DNA of 64,000 nt from Pararhizobium sp. IMCC21322 (GCF_030758295.1 NZ_CP132335.1:1774412-1838411), one strand, 5' to 3'. Shown: positions 35,358-44,338, counted from the first letter of the stretch. Notes: generated by a model from the sequence alone, not told the origin. Numbers and translations are program-made.

Positions 35358-36383
35358 GTGGCCGGCAATGCGATCAAAAACATGGTGGATTTCGCTGAAG
35401 CGAGCGGCATCTCAAGGCCCACCGTATCAAAGTACTTTAACGACGCGGAAAGCGTCCGCAAATCAACGCGCGATCGCATCGAAGCTGCCATGGAGCAGTT
35501 TGATTATCGTCCCAATTTTTTTGCAATCAATCACAATCGAAAATCAACAAAGACCATCGGGATCGTTGTGCCCTATCTCGCGGATCCGTTCTTTGCAGAG
35601 ATCGTGCGCCTGTTGGAGCGCCGATGTATGGATGCGGGTTTCTGGCCGATTGTCTTCAGCGCGCACGGCCAAAAAGAACTAGAGAACAACGCGTTGGCTA
35701 CTCTCCAGTCCTTGCGACCGTCAGGGGCGCTGATCGCTCCTCTTGGCCGTAGTTCTGATTTCAAAAGCGTGCAGCGTTTTTCGGAGGAGGTGCCAACCGT
35801 TGTCTTTGATAGTAACGTTAAAGTCGGACAAGCGTTTGTTGGCTCAAACAACATGCAAAGCATAGGATTGGTGGTTGATTATCTTTGTCGCACCGGTGAG
35901 CCTCCATGCTTCTTTGAGATGCCTCCTGTTAACCCGAACGCAAACAAGCGACGTGATGCGTATGTGCGATCGATGGAAGGGCTTGGTCTGGAGCCGAAAG
36001 TTGTTCAGGTTCTGGGCAGTGGCTGGGATTTCGAGAAAATTGGTCTCGAAGAGGGAAAGCGGTTGATTTCCGAACGCTCGTTACCGTCAGATACCATTCT
36101 GTGCAGTAATGACCGGCTGGCATTTGGTCTGATTGCCGCCGCCTATCAAAAAGGTTTGAGGGTAGGCGCCGGTGCCGGGTGCGCGCTTCGAATTGCCGGG
36201 GTGGATGACCATCCGCTTTCACAGTTCACTTGCCCGCCGCTAACAACGGTTTCTCAGGATTACGCTGCGATTTCCAATCATAGCGTTAGAATCCTTTTCG
36301 ACTTGATAAACGGTAATGAGCATACAGGTGAGCGGCCAGAACTTCTACTCGAGGGCACGCTCGTAATGCGGCAGTCTGCTTGA
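35358..36383 (+). CDS. LacI-family transcriptional regulator
   Basis: 341 residues from GTG 35358, which has GGGAGG about 4-9 nt upstream; a TTG at 35346 would overlap that RBS. The DNA-binding domain is MVDFAEASGISRPTVSKYFN followed by the hinge region YRPNFFAINHNRKSTKTIGI. The periplasmic-binding-protein-like core contains VVPYLADPFFAEIVRLLE, CSNDRLAFGLIAAAYQKG and RIAGVDDHPLS, all typical of sugar-responsive LacI proteins. It lies 101 bp upstream of smoE. The paired near-identical palindromes before this gene and before smoE suggest it controls itself and the polyol importer. Confidence 0.9.
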   Translation: MAGNAIKNMVDFAEASGISRPTVSKYFNDAESVRKSTRDRIEAAMEQFDYRPNFFAINHNRKSTKTIGIVVPYLADPFFAEIVRLLERRCMDAGFWPIVFSAHGQKELENNALATLQSLRPSGALIAPLGRSSDFKSVQRFSEEVPTVVFDSNVKVGQAFVGSNNMQSIGLVVDYLCRTGEPPCFFEMPPVNPNANKRRDAYVRSMEGLGLEPKVVQVLGSGWDFEKIGLEEGKRLISERSLPSDTILCSNDRLAFGLIAAAYQKGLRVGAGAGCALRIAGVDDHPLSQFTCPPLTTVSQDYAAISNHSVRILFDLINGNEHTGERPELLLEGTLVMRQSA

Positions 36384-36397
36384 TCGGGTTTGCAAAA

Positions 36398-36448
36398 TTT
36401 ACAAGTGTAAAATTTTTATTGACTTTTGTTATTCGGGTGCCTTATAAA
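36398..36448 (+). promoter_or_regulatory. smoE promoter with LacI-type operator
   Basis: A palindrome TTTACA-AG-TGTAAA (36398-36411) lies just upstream of TTGACT (36419-36424). TATAAA (36443-36448) follows after 18 bp. An operator next to a near-consensus sigma-70 promoter in front of smoE fits repression or activation by the adjacent LacI-family protein. Confidence 0.65.
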
Positions 36449-36484
36449 AGTAGTCGATCCACTAACCTTAGGGAGGAACTTTGG

Positions 36485-37807
36485 ATGAAACTTAAAAACA
36501 CACTATTAGCAGCTTCCGTACTCGCATCTGTTGCGGCGTTCGCCACCACAGCATCAGCAGGCAGCCACACATCAACAATCACAATCGCGACCGTGAATAA
36601 CGGCGACATGATTACGATGCAGGGTCTGATGGGAGATTTTAACGCAAAGCACCCTGACATCACCGTCGAGTGGGTTACTCTGGAAGAAAACGTTCTTCGT
36701 CAGAACCTAACAACCGACATCTCTACTGGCGGCGGCGCTTACGACATTCTGACTATTGGCACCTACGAAGTTCCAATTTGGAGCAACAATGGCTGGCTCG
36801 TCTCGTTGAATGATCTGCCAGCGAGTTACAATGTTGACGACCTGATTCCTGCGATTCGTGGCGGTTTGTCAGTTGACGGCAACCTTTTTGCTGCACCGTT
36901 CTATGGCGAATCTTCTTTCACCATGTACCGCAAAGACTTGATGGAAAAAGCCGGTCTGGAAATGCCAGCAGAGCCAACATGGGACTTCATTCGTGAGGCG
37001 GCCATGAAAATGACCGACCGTGACAACGAAATCAACGGCATCTGCGCACGCGGCAAGGCCGGTTGGGGCGAGAACATGGCGCTTCTGACTGCCATGTCCA
37101 ATTCTTTCGGCGCACGTTGGTTCGATGAAGAGTGGAATGCACAGTTCGACGGCGAAGCATGGGCCAACACCGTCAACTTCTACCTTGGCATGATGGAAGA
37201 ATCCGGCCCAGCCGGTGCAGCCAACAACGGTTTTAACGAAAACCTCACGCTGTTCCAACAGGGCAAATGTGGTATCTGGATCGACGCAACTTCCGCTGGT
37301 CAGTTTGTTGTGAACGCTGACTCTACTGTTGCTGATCAGGTTGGCTTCACGCTGGCACCGGACACTGGTTTGGGAAAACGTGGCAACTGGCTTTGGGCTT
37401 GGTCTTTGGCGATCCCAACATCGTCCCAGAAGCAAGAAGCTGCCAAGACCTTCATCAACTGGGCAACTGGACCTGCATATTCAGCACTTGTAGCTGAAAG
37501 CAAAGGTTGGGTCGCTGTTCCTCCTGGCACACGTACATCGCTGTATGAGAACAGCAACTACCTTGATGCTGCGCCTTTCGCTGCTGCCACAATCGAGTCT
37601 ATGGGCACAGCCGATCCGACCAACCCAACGGTTGATCCGGTTCCATACACAGGTATTCAGTTCGTAGCTATTCCTGAGTTCGCTGGAATCGCAACGCAGG
37701 TCGGTCAGGAAATCTCCAACGCTTTGGCTGGTAACCAGACTGGCGCTGAAGCATTGGCTAAAAGCCAGGAACTGACCGTTGAAGAAATGGAAGCGGCAGG
37801 CTACTAA
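36485..37807 (+). CDS. smoE: polyol (sorbitol/mannitol) ABC transporter substrate-binding protein
   Basis: A periplasmic family-1 binding protein, 440 residues from ATG 36485 (RBS GGGAGGA at 36471-36477); the longer frame from 36380 lacks an RBS. The signal peptide is MKLKNTLLAASVLASVAAF to TASA-G. Mature sequence such as TLEENVLRQNLTTDISTGGG, YDILTIGTYEVPIWSNNGWL and KRGNWLWAWSLAIP is characteristic of the rhizobial/Rhodobacter SmoE sorbitol-mannitol binding proteins. It is followed by smoF, smoG and smoK. Binding of sorbitol, mannitol or another hexitol is expected. Confidence 0.9.
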   Translation: MKLKNTLLAASVLASVAAFATTASAGSHTSTITIATVNNGDMITMQGLMGDFNAKHPDITVEWVTLEENVLRQNLTTDISTGGGAYDILTIGTYEVPIWSNNGWLVSLNDLPASYNVDDLIPAIRGGLSVDGNLFAAPFYGESSFTMYRKDLMEKAGLEMPAEPTWDFIREAAMKMTDRDNEINGICARGKAGWGENMALLTAMSNSFGARWFDEEWNAQFDGEAWANTVNFYLGMMEESGPAGAANNGFNENLTLFQQGKCGIWIDATSAGQFVVNADSTVADQVGFTLAPDTGLGKRGNWLWAWSLAIPTSSQKQEAAKTFINWATGPAYSALVAESKGWVAVPPGTRTSLYENSNYLDAAPFAAATIESMGTADPTNPTVDPVPYTGIQFVAIPEFAGIATQVGQEISNALAGNQTGAEALAKSQELTVEEMEAAGY

Positions 37808-37822
37808 GCCCACAACTTCTTC

Positions 37823-37845
37823 AGGCGGCGCTATCCGCGCCGCCT
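37823..37845 (+). terminator. strong stem-loop after smoE (attenuator)
   Basis: AGGCGGCGC (37823-37831) pairs perfectly with GCGCCGCCT (37837-37845) around TATCC, then a T-rich tract (GTTTCTTACTTTT) follows. It lies 15 nt after the smoE stop and 109 nt before smoF. It is probably a partial terminator that keeps permease expression below that of the binding protein. Confidence 0.8.
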
Positions 37846-37953
37846 GTTTCTTACTTTTCCCCGAACTTGACTGCCAGCACTTTCGCGAGTTTTATTAGAA
37901 TTCTAGCAAGGTTTCGGCCTCGTTTGGACTAATCTCAAGTCAGGAGCTTTTTC

Positions 37954-38820
37954 ATGGCGACAGCACAATCGAAATCTGCAGCACGTTTTATGGTTGCACC
38001 AGCGGTCTTTGTCTTGCTGGTATGGATGTTGATCCCGCTTTGTATGACTCTTTACTTCTCGTTTGCGGACTACCGCCCTTTGCGCGGCGTGTTCGATGCG
38101 TGGATCGGTTTTGACAATTACGTCAGGTTCTTTAACTCCTCTTCATTTTTGAAAGCAGTTGGAACAACGCTGTGGATGGTCGGGGGCATTTTGCTGATCA
38201 CCATAACCGGCGGCATCTTGATGGCCTTGCTTCTAGATCAGCCGATATTTGGGCAAGGGATTGTCCGCATCCTAGTCATCGCGCCATTCTTCGTCATGCC
38301 AACCGTGTCTGCGTTAGTTTGGAAGAACATGTTCTTCAACGTCGATAACGGGCTTTTTTCTTACGGATTTAAGTTCTTTGGGTTGCAACCTTATGACTTC
38401 CTCAGTCAATCGCCTCTTTTCTCGATTGTGATAATCGTAGCCTGGCAGTGGTTACCATTTGCGACGCTGATCTTACTGACAGCCATTCAATCGTTGGATA
38501 GCGAACAGTTGGAAGCCGCTGAGATGGACGGTGCACCTGCGCTGTCACGCTTTTGGTATATGATTTTGCCGCACCTCAGTCGTGCAATAACGGTCGTCAT
38601 CTTGATACAGACAATCTTCCTATTGTCGATTTTTGCAGAAATTTTCGTGACTACCAACGGCGCATTCGGTACCCGCACATTGACCTATTTGGTCTACCAG
38701 CGCGTGCTGGAAAGTCAGAACATTGGTTTGGGCTCTGCCGGCGGTATCGTTGCAGTTATCCTTGCTAACATCATTGCGATTTTCCTAATGCGGATCGTCG
38801 GCAAGAACCTCGATAAGTGA
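37954..38820 (+). CDS. smoF: polyol ABC transporter permease SmoF
   Basis: A 288-residue MalF-type inner-membrane permease with six helices. The first is about residues 12-35 (FMVAPAVFVLLVWMLIPLCM). The coupling loop is EQLEAAEMDGAPALSRFWYMILP (the EAA motif, given in overview). The last helix ends in AVILANIIAIFLMRIVGKNL. RBS AGGAGC precedes the ATG. It pairs with SmoG to form the channel. Confidence 0.9.
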   Translation: MATAQSKSAARFMVAPAVFVLLVWMLIPLCMTLYFSFADYRPLRGVFDAWIGFDNYVRFFNSSSFLKAVGTTLWMVGGILLITITGGILMALLLDQPIFGQGIVRILVIAPFFVMPTVSALVWKNMFFNVDNGLFSYGFKFFGLQPYDFLSQSPLFSIVIIVAWQWLPFATLILLTAIQSLDSEQLEAAEMDGAPALSRFWYMILPHLSRAITVVILIQTIFLLSIFAEIFVTTNGAFGTRTLTYLVYQRVLESQNIGLGSAGGIVAVILANIIAIFLMRIVGKNLDK

Positions 38821-38835
38821 GGGGAGGAAAATAGT

Positions 38836-39666
38836 ATGGCCCGCGCGGTTACAAACCAGAAAAAGCTCATGTGGACAGCCCTAGCTTGGGCCTTTGGTCT
38901 CACGATGTTCTTTCCGATCATGTGGGCGTTCTTAACGTCATTCAAAACGGAAGCGACGGCTATTGCAGATCCGCCTGTTTGGTTCTTCTTTGACTGGACG
39001 CTCGAAAACTATGTCGATGTTCAGGCTCGTTCAAACTACCCCAAGGCACTGATGAATTCGATCATCATTGCCGTTGGCTCCACGTTATTGGGTATTTTGA
39101 TTGCGGTTCCGGCCGCTTGGGCGATGGCATTCGTGCCGGGCAAGCGTACCAAAGACCTATTGCTTTGGATGCTGTCGACGAAAATGCTACCTGCTGTGGG
39201 TGTTCTTTACCCACTCGTGTTGCTTGCGAAGTACTTTGGCGTCATGGACAGCCGCGTCTTGTTGGTCGTGGTGCTGATGCTGATCAACCTGCCGATTATA
39301 GTCTGGATGCTCTACACATATTTTCGCGAAATTCCCGTAGATATCCTTGAAGCTGCGCGAATGGACGGCGCCAGCCTGAAATCAGAAATCTTGTATGTCC
39401 TGACTCCAATGGCGTTGCCTGGCATCGCTTCCACGATCCTCCTGAACATAATTTTGGCTTGGAACGAGGCATTCTGGACCATTATTTTGACCACCGTAAA
39501 TGCGGCACCGCTGACGGCGTTTATCGCCAGTTTCTCCGCGCCAGAGGGTCTTTTCTACGCCAAACTTTCGGCTGCCTCGATGATGGCCATCGCTCCAATT
39601 CTGATCATGGGCTGGTTCAGCCAGAAACAACTCGTACGTGGCCTGACATTTGGCGCGGTTAAATAA
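38836..39666 (+). CDS. smoG: polyol ABC transporter permease SmoG
   Basis: A 276-residue MalG-type permease 15 bp after smoF. Helices include LAWAFGLTMFFPIMWAFLTS at the N-terminus and IIIAVGSTLLGILIAVPAAW. The coupling loop is VDILEAARMDGASLKSEILY. The C-terminus GWFSQKQLVRGLTFGAVK is typical for this subfamily. RBS GAGGGGAGG lies just before the start. It forms the pore with SmoF. Confidence 0.9.
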   Translation: MARAVTNQKKLMWTALAWAFGLTMFFPIMWAFLTSFKTEATAIADPPVWFFFDWTLENYVDVQARSNYPKALMNSIIIAVGSTLLGILIAVPAAWAMAFVPGKRTKDLLLWMLSTKMLPAVGVLYPLVLLAKYFGVMDSRVLLVVVLMLINLPIIVWMLYTYFREIPVDILEAARMDGASLKSEILYVLTPMALPGIASTILLNIILAWNEAFWTIILTTVNAAPLTAFIASFSAPEGLFYAKLSAASMMAIAPILIMGWFSQKQLVRGLTFGAVK

Positions 39667-39675
39667 GGTGATATC

Positions 39676-40677
39676 ATGGGAAATATAAAGCTAACACAGG
39701 TCACCAAAAGCTTTGGCCCGACCCAAGTCATTCCACCTCTGGATTTGGAAATTAACGATGGCGAATTCGTAGTCTTCGTTGGTCCATCCGGTTGTGGTAA
39801 GTCGACACTACTTCGTTTGATTGCAGGCCTTGAAGATGTGACCAGCGGTAATATTGCCATCAACGGCAATGACGCGACCCGAATCCCACCAGCCAAACGT
39901 GAACTGGCAATGGTGTTTCAGTCATATGCGCTTTATCCGCACATGTCTGTGCGCAAAAATATCGCGTTCCCGCTGAAAATGGCAGGCCTTGATCCAGCAG
40001 AAATCGCAAGCAAAGTTGATGGGGCAGCAAAAGTTCTGAACCTTTCCGACTATATAGATCGTCGTCCTGGTCAATTGTCTGGTGGTCAGCGTCAGCGTGT
40101 GGCAATTGGCCGTGCGATTGTTCGTGAGCCAAAAGCCTTTTTGTTCGATGAGCCACTGTCCAATCTGGATGCGTCTTTGCGCGTGAACATGCGTCTGGAA
40201 ATTACGGAACTGCATCAGAGCCTGAAAACCACAATGATCTATGTGACCCACGATCAGGTAGAAGCCATGACCATGGCCGACAAGATTGTGGTGCTTCAGG
40301 CTGGCAATATCGAACAAGTCGGTTCGCCTATGGAGCTTTATCATAATCCGGCAAATGTGTTTGTGGCCGGCTTCATCGGATCGCCAAAAATGAACATTAT
40401 CTCGGGCCCTGAAGCCGAGAAAATGGGCGCGCATACTGTTGGATTCCGACCTGAGCATACCTTGATCTCGAAGGAGCAGGGCACTTGGAAAGGTAAAGTC
40501 GGAGTTTCCGAGCACCTTGGATCCGATACCTTCCTGCGTGTGCATGTCGATGGCATGGAAATGTTGACTGTTCGTGCCGAGGGCGATGTTGATTTGCATC
40601 ATGGTGATGATGTTTATCTGACACCTGATATGGATCGCCTTCACCGCTTCGACAAAGACGGTTTAGCAGTCCGTTGA
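39676..40677 (+). CDS. smoK: polyol ABC transporter ATP-binding protein SmoK
   Basis: A MalK/UgpC-type ATPase of 333 residues. Walker A is [16 protein letters not shown], the Q-loop [13 protein letters not shown], the signature [15 protein letters not shown], Walker [14 protein letters not shown] and the H-loop [11 protein letters not shown]. The C-terminal OB-like regulatory domain (about 240-333) contains GFRPEHTLI. It follows smoG by 9 bp. Some MalK-type ATPases also energise neighbouring importers, but here the set is complete. Confidence 0.92.
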   Translation: MGNIKLTQVTKSFGPTQVIPPLDLEINDGEFVVFVGPSGCGKSTLLRLIAGLEDVTSGNIAINGNDATRIPPAKRELAMVFQSYALYPHMSVRKNIAFPLKMAGLDPAEIASKVDGAAKVLNLSDYIDRRPGQLSGGQRQRVAIGRAIVREPKAFLFDEPLSNLDASLRVNMRLEITELHQSLKTTMIYVTHDQVEAMTMADKIVVLQAGNIEQVGSPMELYHNPANVFVAGFIGSPKMNIISGPEAEKMGAHTVGFRPEHTLISKEQGTWKGKVGVSEHLGSDTFLRVHVDGMEMLTVRAEGDVDLHHGDDVYLTPDMDRLHRFDKDGLAVR

Positions 40678-40853
40678 TACGGCCCGGGAGCGGACGGTTT
40701 TTGTAACATGCGCAGCGCAGACATCAGCGGTGAATTTGCTGAATGCCGCGTGCAGGAAAAAAGCAAATATTGCGATTGTCGGTGTCGCCTTCAGAAGTAT
40801 AAACAAAGTGCGGCATAGATTGGGTCTGCTGTGCAAGCCGGGCATCTGAAAGT

Positions 40854-41068
40854 GACGGCCATCGCTGGTACAGCGCGGATACTCCGTTCGCGAATATGAG
40901 AATTTGTCCCTTGGGGAGCAACGAAGACAAGTCGGCGAAAGCGTTCCATATGGGCGCATGGGAACCGCAGAGGACGTGGCAGGAATGGCAGTTTTTCTGG
41001 CATCACCTGGCAGTAATCATGCGGTTGCACAGACCCGCAACGCCGATGGTGGAAACTGGATGAGTTGA
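40854..41068 (+). pseudogene. smoS: C-terminal remnant of sorbitol dehydrogenase (SDR, SmoS-like)
   Basis: Between smoK and mtlK, where related organisms encode the short-chain dehydrogenase SmoS/PolS. One frame reads DGHRWYSADTPFA. After a one-base shift at GCGAATATG (loss of an A) it continues YENLSLGEQRRQVGESVPYG, RMGTAEDVAGMAVFLASPGS and VAQTRNADGGNWMS-stop. That is the distinctive SDR C-terminus of sorbitol dehydrogenase. The catalytic Tyr-Lys segment and the Rossmann N-terminus are absent from 40678-40853, where only degraded sequence is seen. The remnant's stop overlaps the mtlK start (TGATG), preserving the ancestral gene order. Confidence 0.8.
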
Positions 41069-42537
41069 TGAATTCGACAAAATTGAACGAGACTGCTCTG
41101 CAAAGCCTGCCAGACAATGTCGCTGTGCCCAATTATGATCGCAGTGCTCTGAAAGCGGGCATCCTTCATATTGGTGTGGGGAATTTCCATCGCGCGCATC
41201 AGGCCGTCTATCTGCATGAGCTGTTTTCGCTGGGCGAAGATCACGATTGGGCGTTGGTTGGTGCAGGCATAAAGCCCTACGATACAGCCATGCGCGAGCG
41301 ATTGCAGCAGCAGGATTGGCTGACAACGGTGGTTGAACTGGATCCGGACGGCTTCACCGCCAAGGTGTCCGGTTCGATGATTGATTTTGTCGAGGTCGAT
41401 CCTCAGGCTGTCATTGAAAGACTGGCATCTCCAGAGATTCGCATTGTCTCGCTGACAATCACCGAAGGCGGCTATTTTATGGATGACCGCACGGGTGGCT
41501 TTGACCACAAGCACCCGGACATTGTTCATGATGTGAAAAACCCTGACGCGCCGGAAACGGTCTTTGGTGTGATCATTGCAGCCATTCAAAAACGCCGCGC
41601 AGATGGCGTTGCGCCCTTCACAATTATGTCTTGTGACAATTTGCCGGAAAATGGCATCATTACACGCCAGGCCGTTCTTGGCCTTGCAATGGACATGTCA
41701 CCGGATCTTGAAAAATGGATTGAGGATAATGTCTCCTTTCCCAACAGCATGGTTGATTGCATAACGCCGGCAACTTCGGATCGTGAGCGCGCCATGGTCG
41801 AAGAGCGCTTCGGCATTGTTGATGCAGTTCCTGTCGCCTGCGAACCATTTCGCCAATGGGTTATGGAAGACAAGTTTCCAGGTGGTCGACCTGCGCTGGA
41901 AAAAGTCGGCGTGGAATTTGTGTCCGAAGTTGCGCCCTATGAGTTGATGAAACTGCGCATCCTTAATGGCGGTCACGCCGCGATTGCCTATCCTGCAGCG
42001 TTGCTGGGCTATCATTTCGTCCATGAGGCAATGGCAGACCCGTTTGTTGACGGGTATCTGGCGAAGCTGGAAACATCGGAAATCATTCCCACTGTGCCAT
42101 CTGTGCCGGGTGTGGATTTCCAGAAATATCTGAAAAAAGTCCGCGAACGTTTTTCAAATGCAGCTGTTGCAGATACCATTCCAAGGCTTTGCCTCGATGG
42201 TTCGAACCGGCAGCCCAAATTCATAATTCCGACAATTATGGACAGGCTGGCGGGCGGAGACAGTATCGGTGGTCTGGCGCTGGAAGTTGCCCTTTGGTGC
42301 CGCTATTGTGCTGGTACAGATGATGCTGGCAATGCAATTGAACTGTTCGATGAGAAGGCCGCACGTCTTACTGAACATGCATTGCGTGCAAAAGACAATC
42401 CCGCAGCATTCCTGGAAATGACAGATATTTTCGGTCAATTGGGCGAAAACGCAGAATTTGCAGAAGCGTTTTCTGCAGCTTTGACGTCAGTTTGGTCCAA
42501 GGGCACAAAAGCAACCCTGCAGGCCTATCTGGCCTGA
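41068..42537 (+). CDS. mtlK: mannitol 2-dehydrogenase (polyol dehydrogenase family)
   Basis: A 489-residue long-chain, metal-independent NAD-dependent dehydrogenase converting mannitol (and often related polyols) to fructose. The N-terminal Rossmann domain has ILHIGVGNFHRAHQAVYLHE and VSLTITEGGYF. The C-terminal catalytic domain has SNRQPKFIIPTIMD and the KLRILNGGHAAIAYPAALLG helix, where the family's catalytic Lys is located. ATG 41068 overlaps the remnant SDR stop; a TTG at 41065 is also in frame. It is the only intact catabolic enzyme of this polyol locus; no intact fructokinase is seen in the window. Confidence 0.92.
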   Translation: MNSTKLNETALQSLPDNVAVPNYDRSALKAGILHIGVGNFHRAHQAVYLHELFSLGEDHDWALVGAGIKPYDTAMRERLQQQDWLTTVVELDPDGFTAKVSGSMIDFVEVDPQAVIERLASPEIRIVSLTITEGGYFMDDRTGGFDHKHPDIVHDVKNPDAPETVFGVIIAAIQKRRADGVAPFTIMSCDNLPENGIITRQAVLGLAMDMSPDLEKWIEDNVSFPNSMVDCITPATSDRERAMVEERFGIVDAVPVACEPFRQWVMEDKFPGGRPALEKVGVEFVSEVAPYELMKLRILNGGHAAIAYPAALLGYHFVHEAMADPFVDGYLAKLETSEIIPTVPSVPGVDFQKYLKKVRERFSNAAVADTIPRLCLDGSNRQPKFIIPTIMDRLAGGDSIGGLALEVALWCRYCAGTDDAGNAIELFDEKAARLTEHALRAKDNPAAFLEMTDIFGQLGENAEFAEAFSAALTSVWSKGTKATLQAYLA

Positions 42538-42580
42538 CAGGGGAGTGGCTTCAGGGGAGTAGTAAAAGGCTCGCTTACTT

Positions 42581-43015
42581 CTAGCTCAAAATGTAGCGCA
42601 GCATTTCAACAACCTGCTCGGGACGTTCCGCAACCGCAAGGGCTGCTGCATCGACTTCCTTCAACGCATGTTGATGATCTGATCCATGCAGCACGATCAA
42701 TGACTTGCCAAGTGCTGCTGCATAGCCCGCATCAAAAGCGGCGTTCCATTGCTTGTATTTCTCGCCAAAACGCACAACAACCACATCTGCATCCTCAATG
42801 CCCTTGCGGGTACGCATGGCATTGAGTTTTGCGCCTTTGTGGTCATGCCAGAACTTCTGGTCTTCCGGACCCATGATCGCGACGCCACAATCATCTGAAG
42901 CCGCATGATCTGTCACCGGAGATGAAAACGATACATCCAAATCGGCAGCACCTGTCATGATTTCCTGGCGCCAATCTGTATGAATTTCACCGGATAAATA
43001 GACTTTAAGCTTCAT
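42581..43015 (-). CDS. YtoQ-family protein
   Basis: 144 residues from ATG 43015; an upstream in-frame start at 43054 is unlikely. The opening MKLKVYLSGEIHTDWRQEI is the YtoQ hallmark. The fold looks like the nucleoside 2-deoxyribosyltransferase/TIR-like group, with DADVVVVRFGEKYKQWNAAF (family acidic and Trp positions) and GKSLIVLHGSDHQHALKEVD. The function of YtoQ is not established. It is convergent with mtlK and shares no obvious operon. Confidence 0.8.
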   Translation of the reverse strand: MKLKVYLSGEIHTDWRQEIMTGAADLDVSFSSPVTDHAASDDCGVAIMGPEDQKFWHDHKGAKLNAMRTRKGIEDADVVVVRFGEKYKQWNAAFDAGYAAALGKSLIVLHGSDHQHALKEVDAAALAVAERPEQVVEMLRYILS

Positions 43016-43138
43016 GAGATCACATTTCCTGACTGAGTTTTTCTGATCGATCACAGTAGATCGCCAAGGATGCAGTTCTTCCCGGCAATCGAAGTTTGGC
43101 TGGCACTACCATGTTTGTCCCCTTTTTACAAAATGCCA

Positions 43139-43179
43139 GAAAGCCCAAGAGAAAGCCCAAGAGAAAGCCCAAGAGAAAG
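43139..43179. repeat. 12-bp tandem repeat, three to four copies
   Basis: The unit GAAAGCCCAAGA is repeated with period 12 (three exact copies and a partial fourth) in the 291-bp gap between ytoQ and znuA. It could encode an (ESPR)n peptide from ATG 43133, but no RBS or family supports translation. Such a minisatellite could vary in copy number. Confidence 0.8.
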
Positions 43180-43274
43180 CGCACGAAAAACAACTAGGCA
43201 GTACAACTGGCCAGCGTGTTCGAAACGCCATTGAAAACCGCTTGCAACAGACGAAAAATCCGGCTATCAAAATT

Positions 43275-43292
43275 GTAACTTTATAACATTAA
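43275..43292 (+). promoter_or_regulatory. candidate Zur box upstream of znuA
   Basis: GTAACTTTATAACATTAA lies 15 nt before the znuA ATG. It matches 15 of 18 positions of the palindrome GTAATGTTATAACATTAC that I recall for alphaproteobacterial Zur sites. The position fits zinc-dependent repression; the motif recollection needs checking. Confidence 0.5.
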
Positions 43293-43306
43293 CCTTAGGA
43301 TCATCT

Positions 43307-44335
43307 ATGGCTTCCGCTCGGTCTTTCACTCATGCATGCCTGCTAAGTGGCATTATCAGCTTTGGTTTTGCTCAGTCAGATGGCTATGCACAGGAACAGA
43401 TTGTGCAGGTTTTGACGTCTATCAAGCCTGTCCATTCCCTTGTCTCAGGGGTCATGTCAGGTGTTGGAGAAGCGGAATTGCTACTGAATGGGGCATCCTC
43501 TCCGCACACCTACAGTCTGAAGCCATCACAGGCACGCAGCCTCCAGAGTGCAGACGTCATTTTCTGGATTGGTGAAGAACTGGAGGTATTTCTGGAAAAG
43601 CCTTTGGAAACTCTGGGGCAAAAGGCACGCATCGTAACTCTTGAAGACGTGCCCGGCCTGACCAGATTACCTTTTCGCGAAGGCGGCGCATTTGATGCCC
43701 ATGAAGAGGATGAAGAGCATGAGGAACAGGAAATGCATGAGGCCCAAAGCGAACAGCACGAACATCAAGACGACGAAGAAGAGGCCCATAACTCGGACGA
43801 ACATGATCACGGAGAACTGGATCCACATATCTGGTTGGACCCGGTGAATGCAGGATTGCTTGTTTCGCACATTGCCAGCGTGCTGTCTGAAATCGATTCC
43901 GCCAACGCTGCAGAATATAACGCCAATGCCGCAGCAATGCAGGAGCAATTGACGCAGTTAACCGGTGACGTAGAGGCGCTTCTGGAACCGGTCGCTGATC
44001 GTCCTTTTGTGGTGTTCCACGATGGCTATCACTATTTTGAAGACCGCTTTGGGCTCCAGGCAGCAGGCTCTCTCACCATCAATCCAGAAACAATGCCCGG
44101 AGCTGCAAGGTTGGCTGAGATCAAACAGAAACTGAATGATCTGGAAGCGGCCTGTATTTTCTCAGAGCCGCAATTTCAGTCCCGCATCATCGATGTCGCC
44201 CGTGAAGGCACCAGCGCAAAGGCAGGGCTTTTGGACCCGTTAGGCATGGACCTTCAAAAGGGGCCTGAGCTATATGATCAACTCATCAGGAATATGGCAG
44301 CCAGTTTCCACGATTGTCTTTCAGTTGGGTCCTGA
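43307..44335 (+). CDS. znuA: high-affinity zinc ABC transporter substrate-binding protein
   Basis: A 342-residue periplasmic zinc-binding protein. The signal peptide spans about 1-29 (GYAQ). Zinc ligands are visible in SPHTYSLKPSQA, LDPHIWLDPVNA and VFHDGYHYFEDRFGL. An acidic His-rich loop (about residues 125-172: HEEDEEHEEQEMHEAQ, EQHEHQDDEEEAH, DEHDHGE) is typical of ZnuA and thought to collect zinc. ZnuB and ZnuC are not adjacent; the gene stands alone after a candidate Zur box, and on its other side the next gene is convergent. Confidence 0.92.
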   Translation: MASARSFTHACLLSGIISFGFAQSDGYAQEQIVQVLTSIKPVHSLVSGVMSGVGEAELLLNGASSPHTYSLKPSQARSLQSADVIFWIGEELEVFLEKPLETLGQKARIVTLEDVPGLTRLPFREGGAFDAHEEDEEHEEQEMHEAQSEQHEHQDDEEEAHNSDEHDHGELDPHIWLDPVNAGLLVSHIASVLSEIDSANAAEYNANAAAMQEQLTQLTGDVEALLEPVADRPFVVFHDGYHYFEDRFGLQAAGSLTINPETMPGAARLAEIKQKLNDLEAACIFSEPQFQSRIIDVAREGTSAKAGLLDPLGMDLQKGPELYDQLIRNMAASFHDCLSVGS

Positions 44336-44338
44336 GTT

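Noticed and set aside
37881-37910. Copy of the yqjG-type palindrome (TTAGAATTCTAG)
   Set aside because: Only a short central match and no extended symmetry; probably chance in AT-rich spacer DNA.
40724-40930. 68-codon minus-strand frame between smoK and mtlK
   Set aside because: It overlaps the plus-strand smoS remnant and has no recognisable features or RBS.
43139-43179. Possible CRISPR array
   Set aside because: Repeats are contiguous 12-mers without spacers, so this is a minisatellite.
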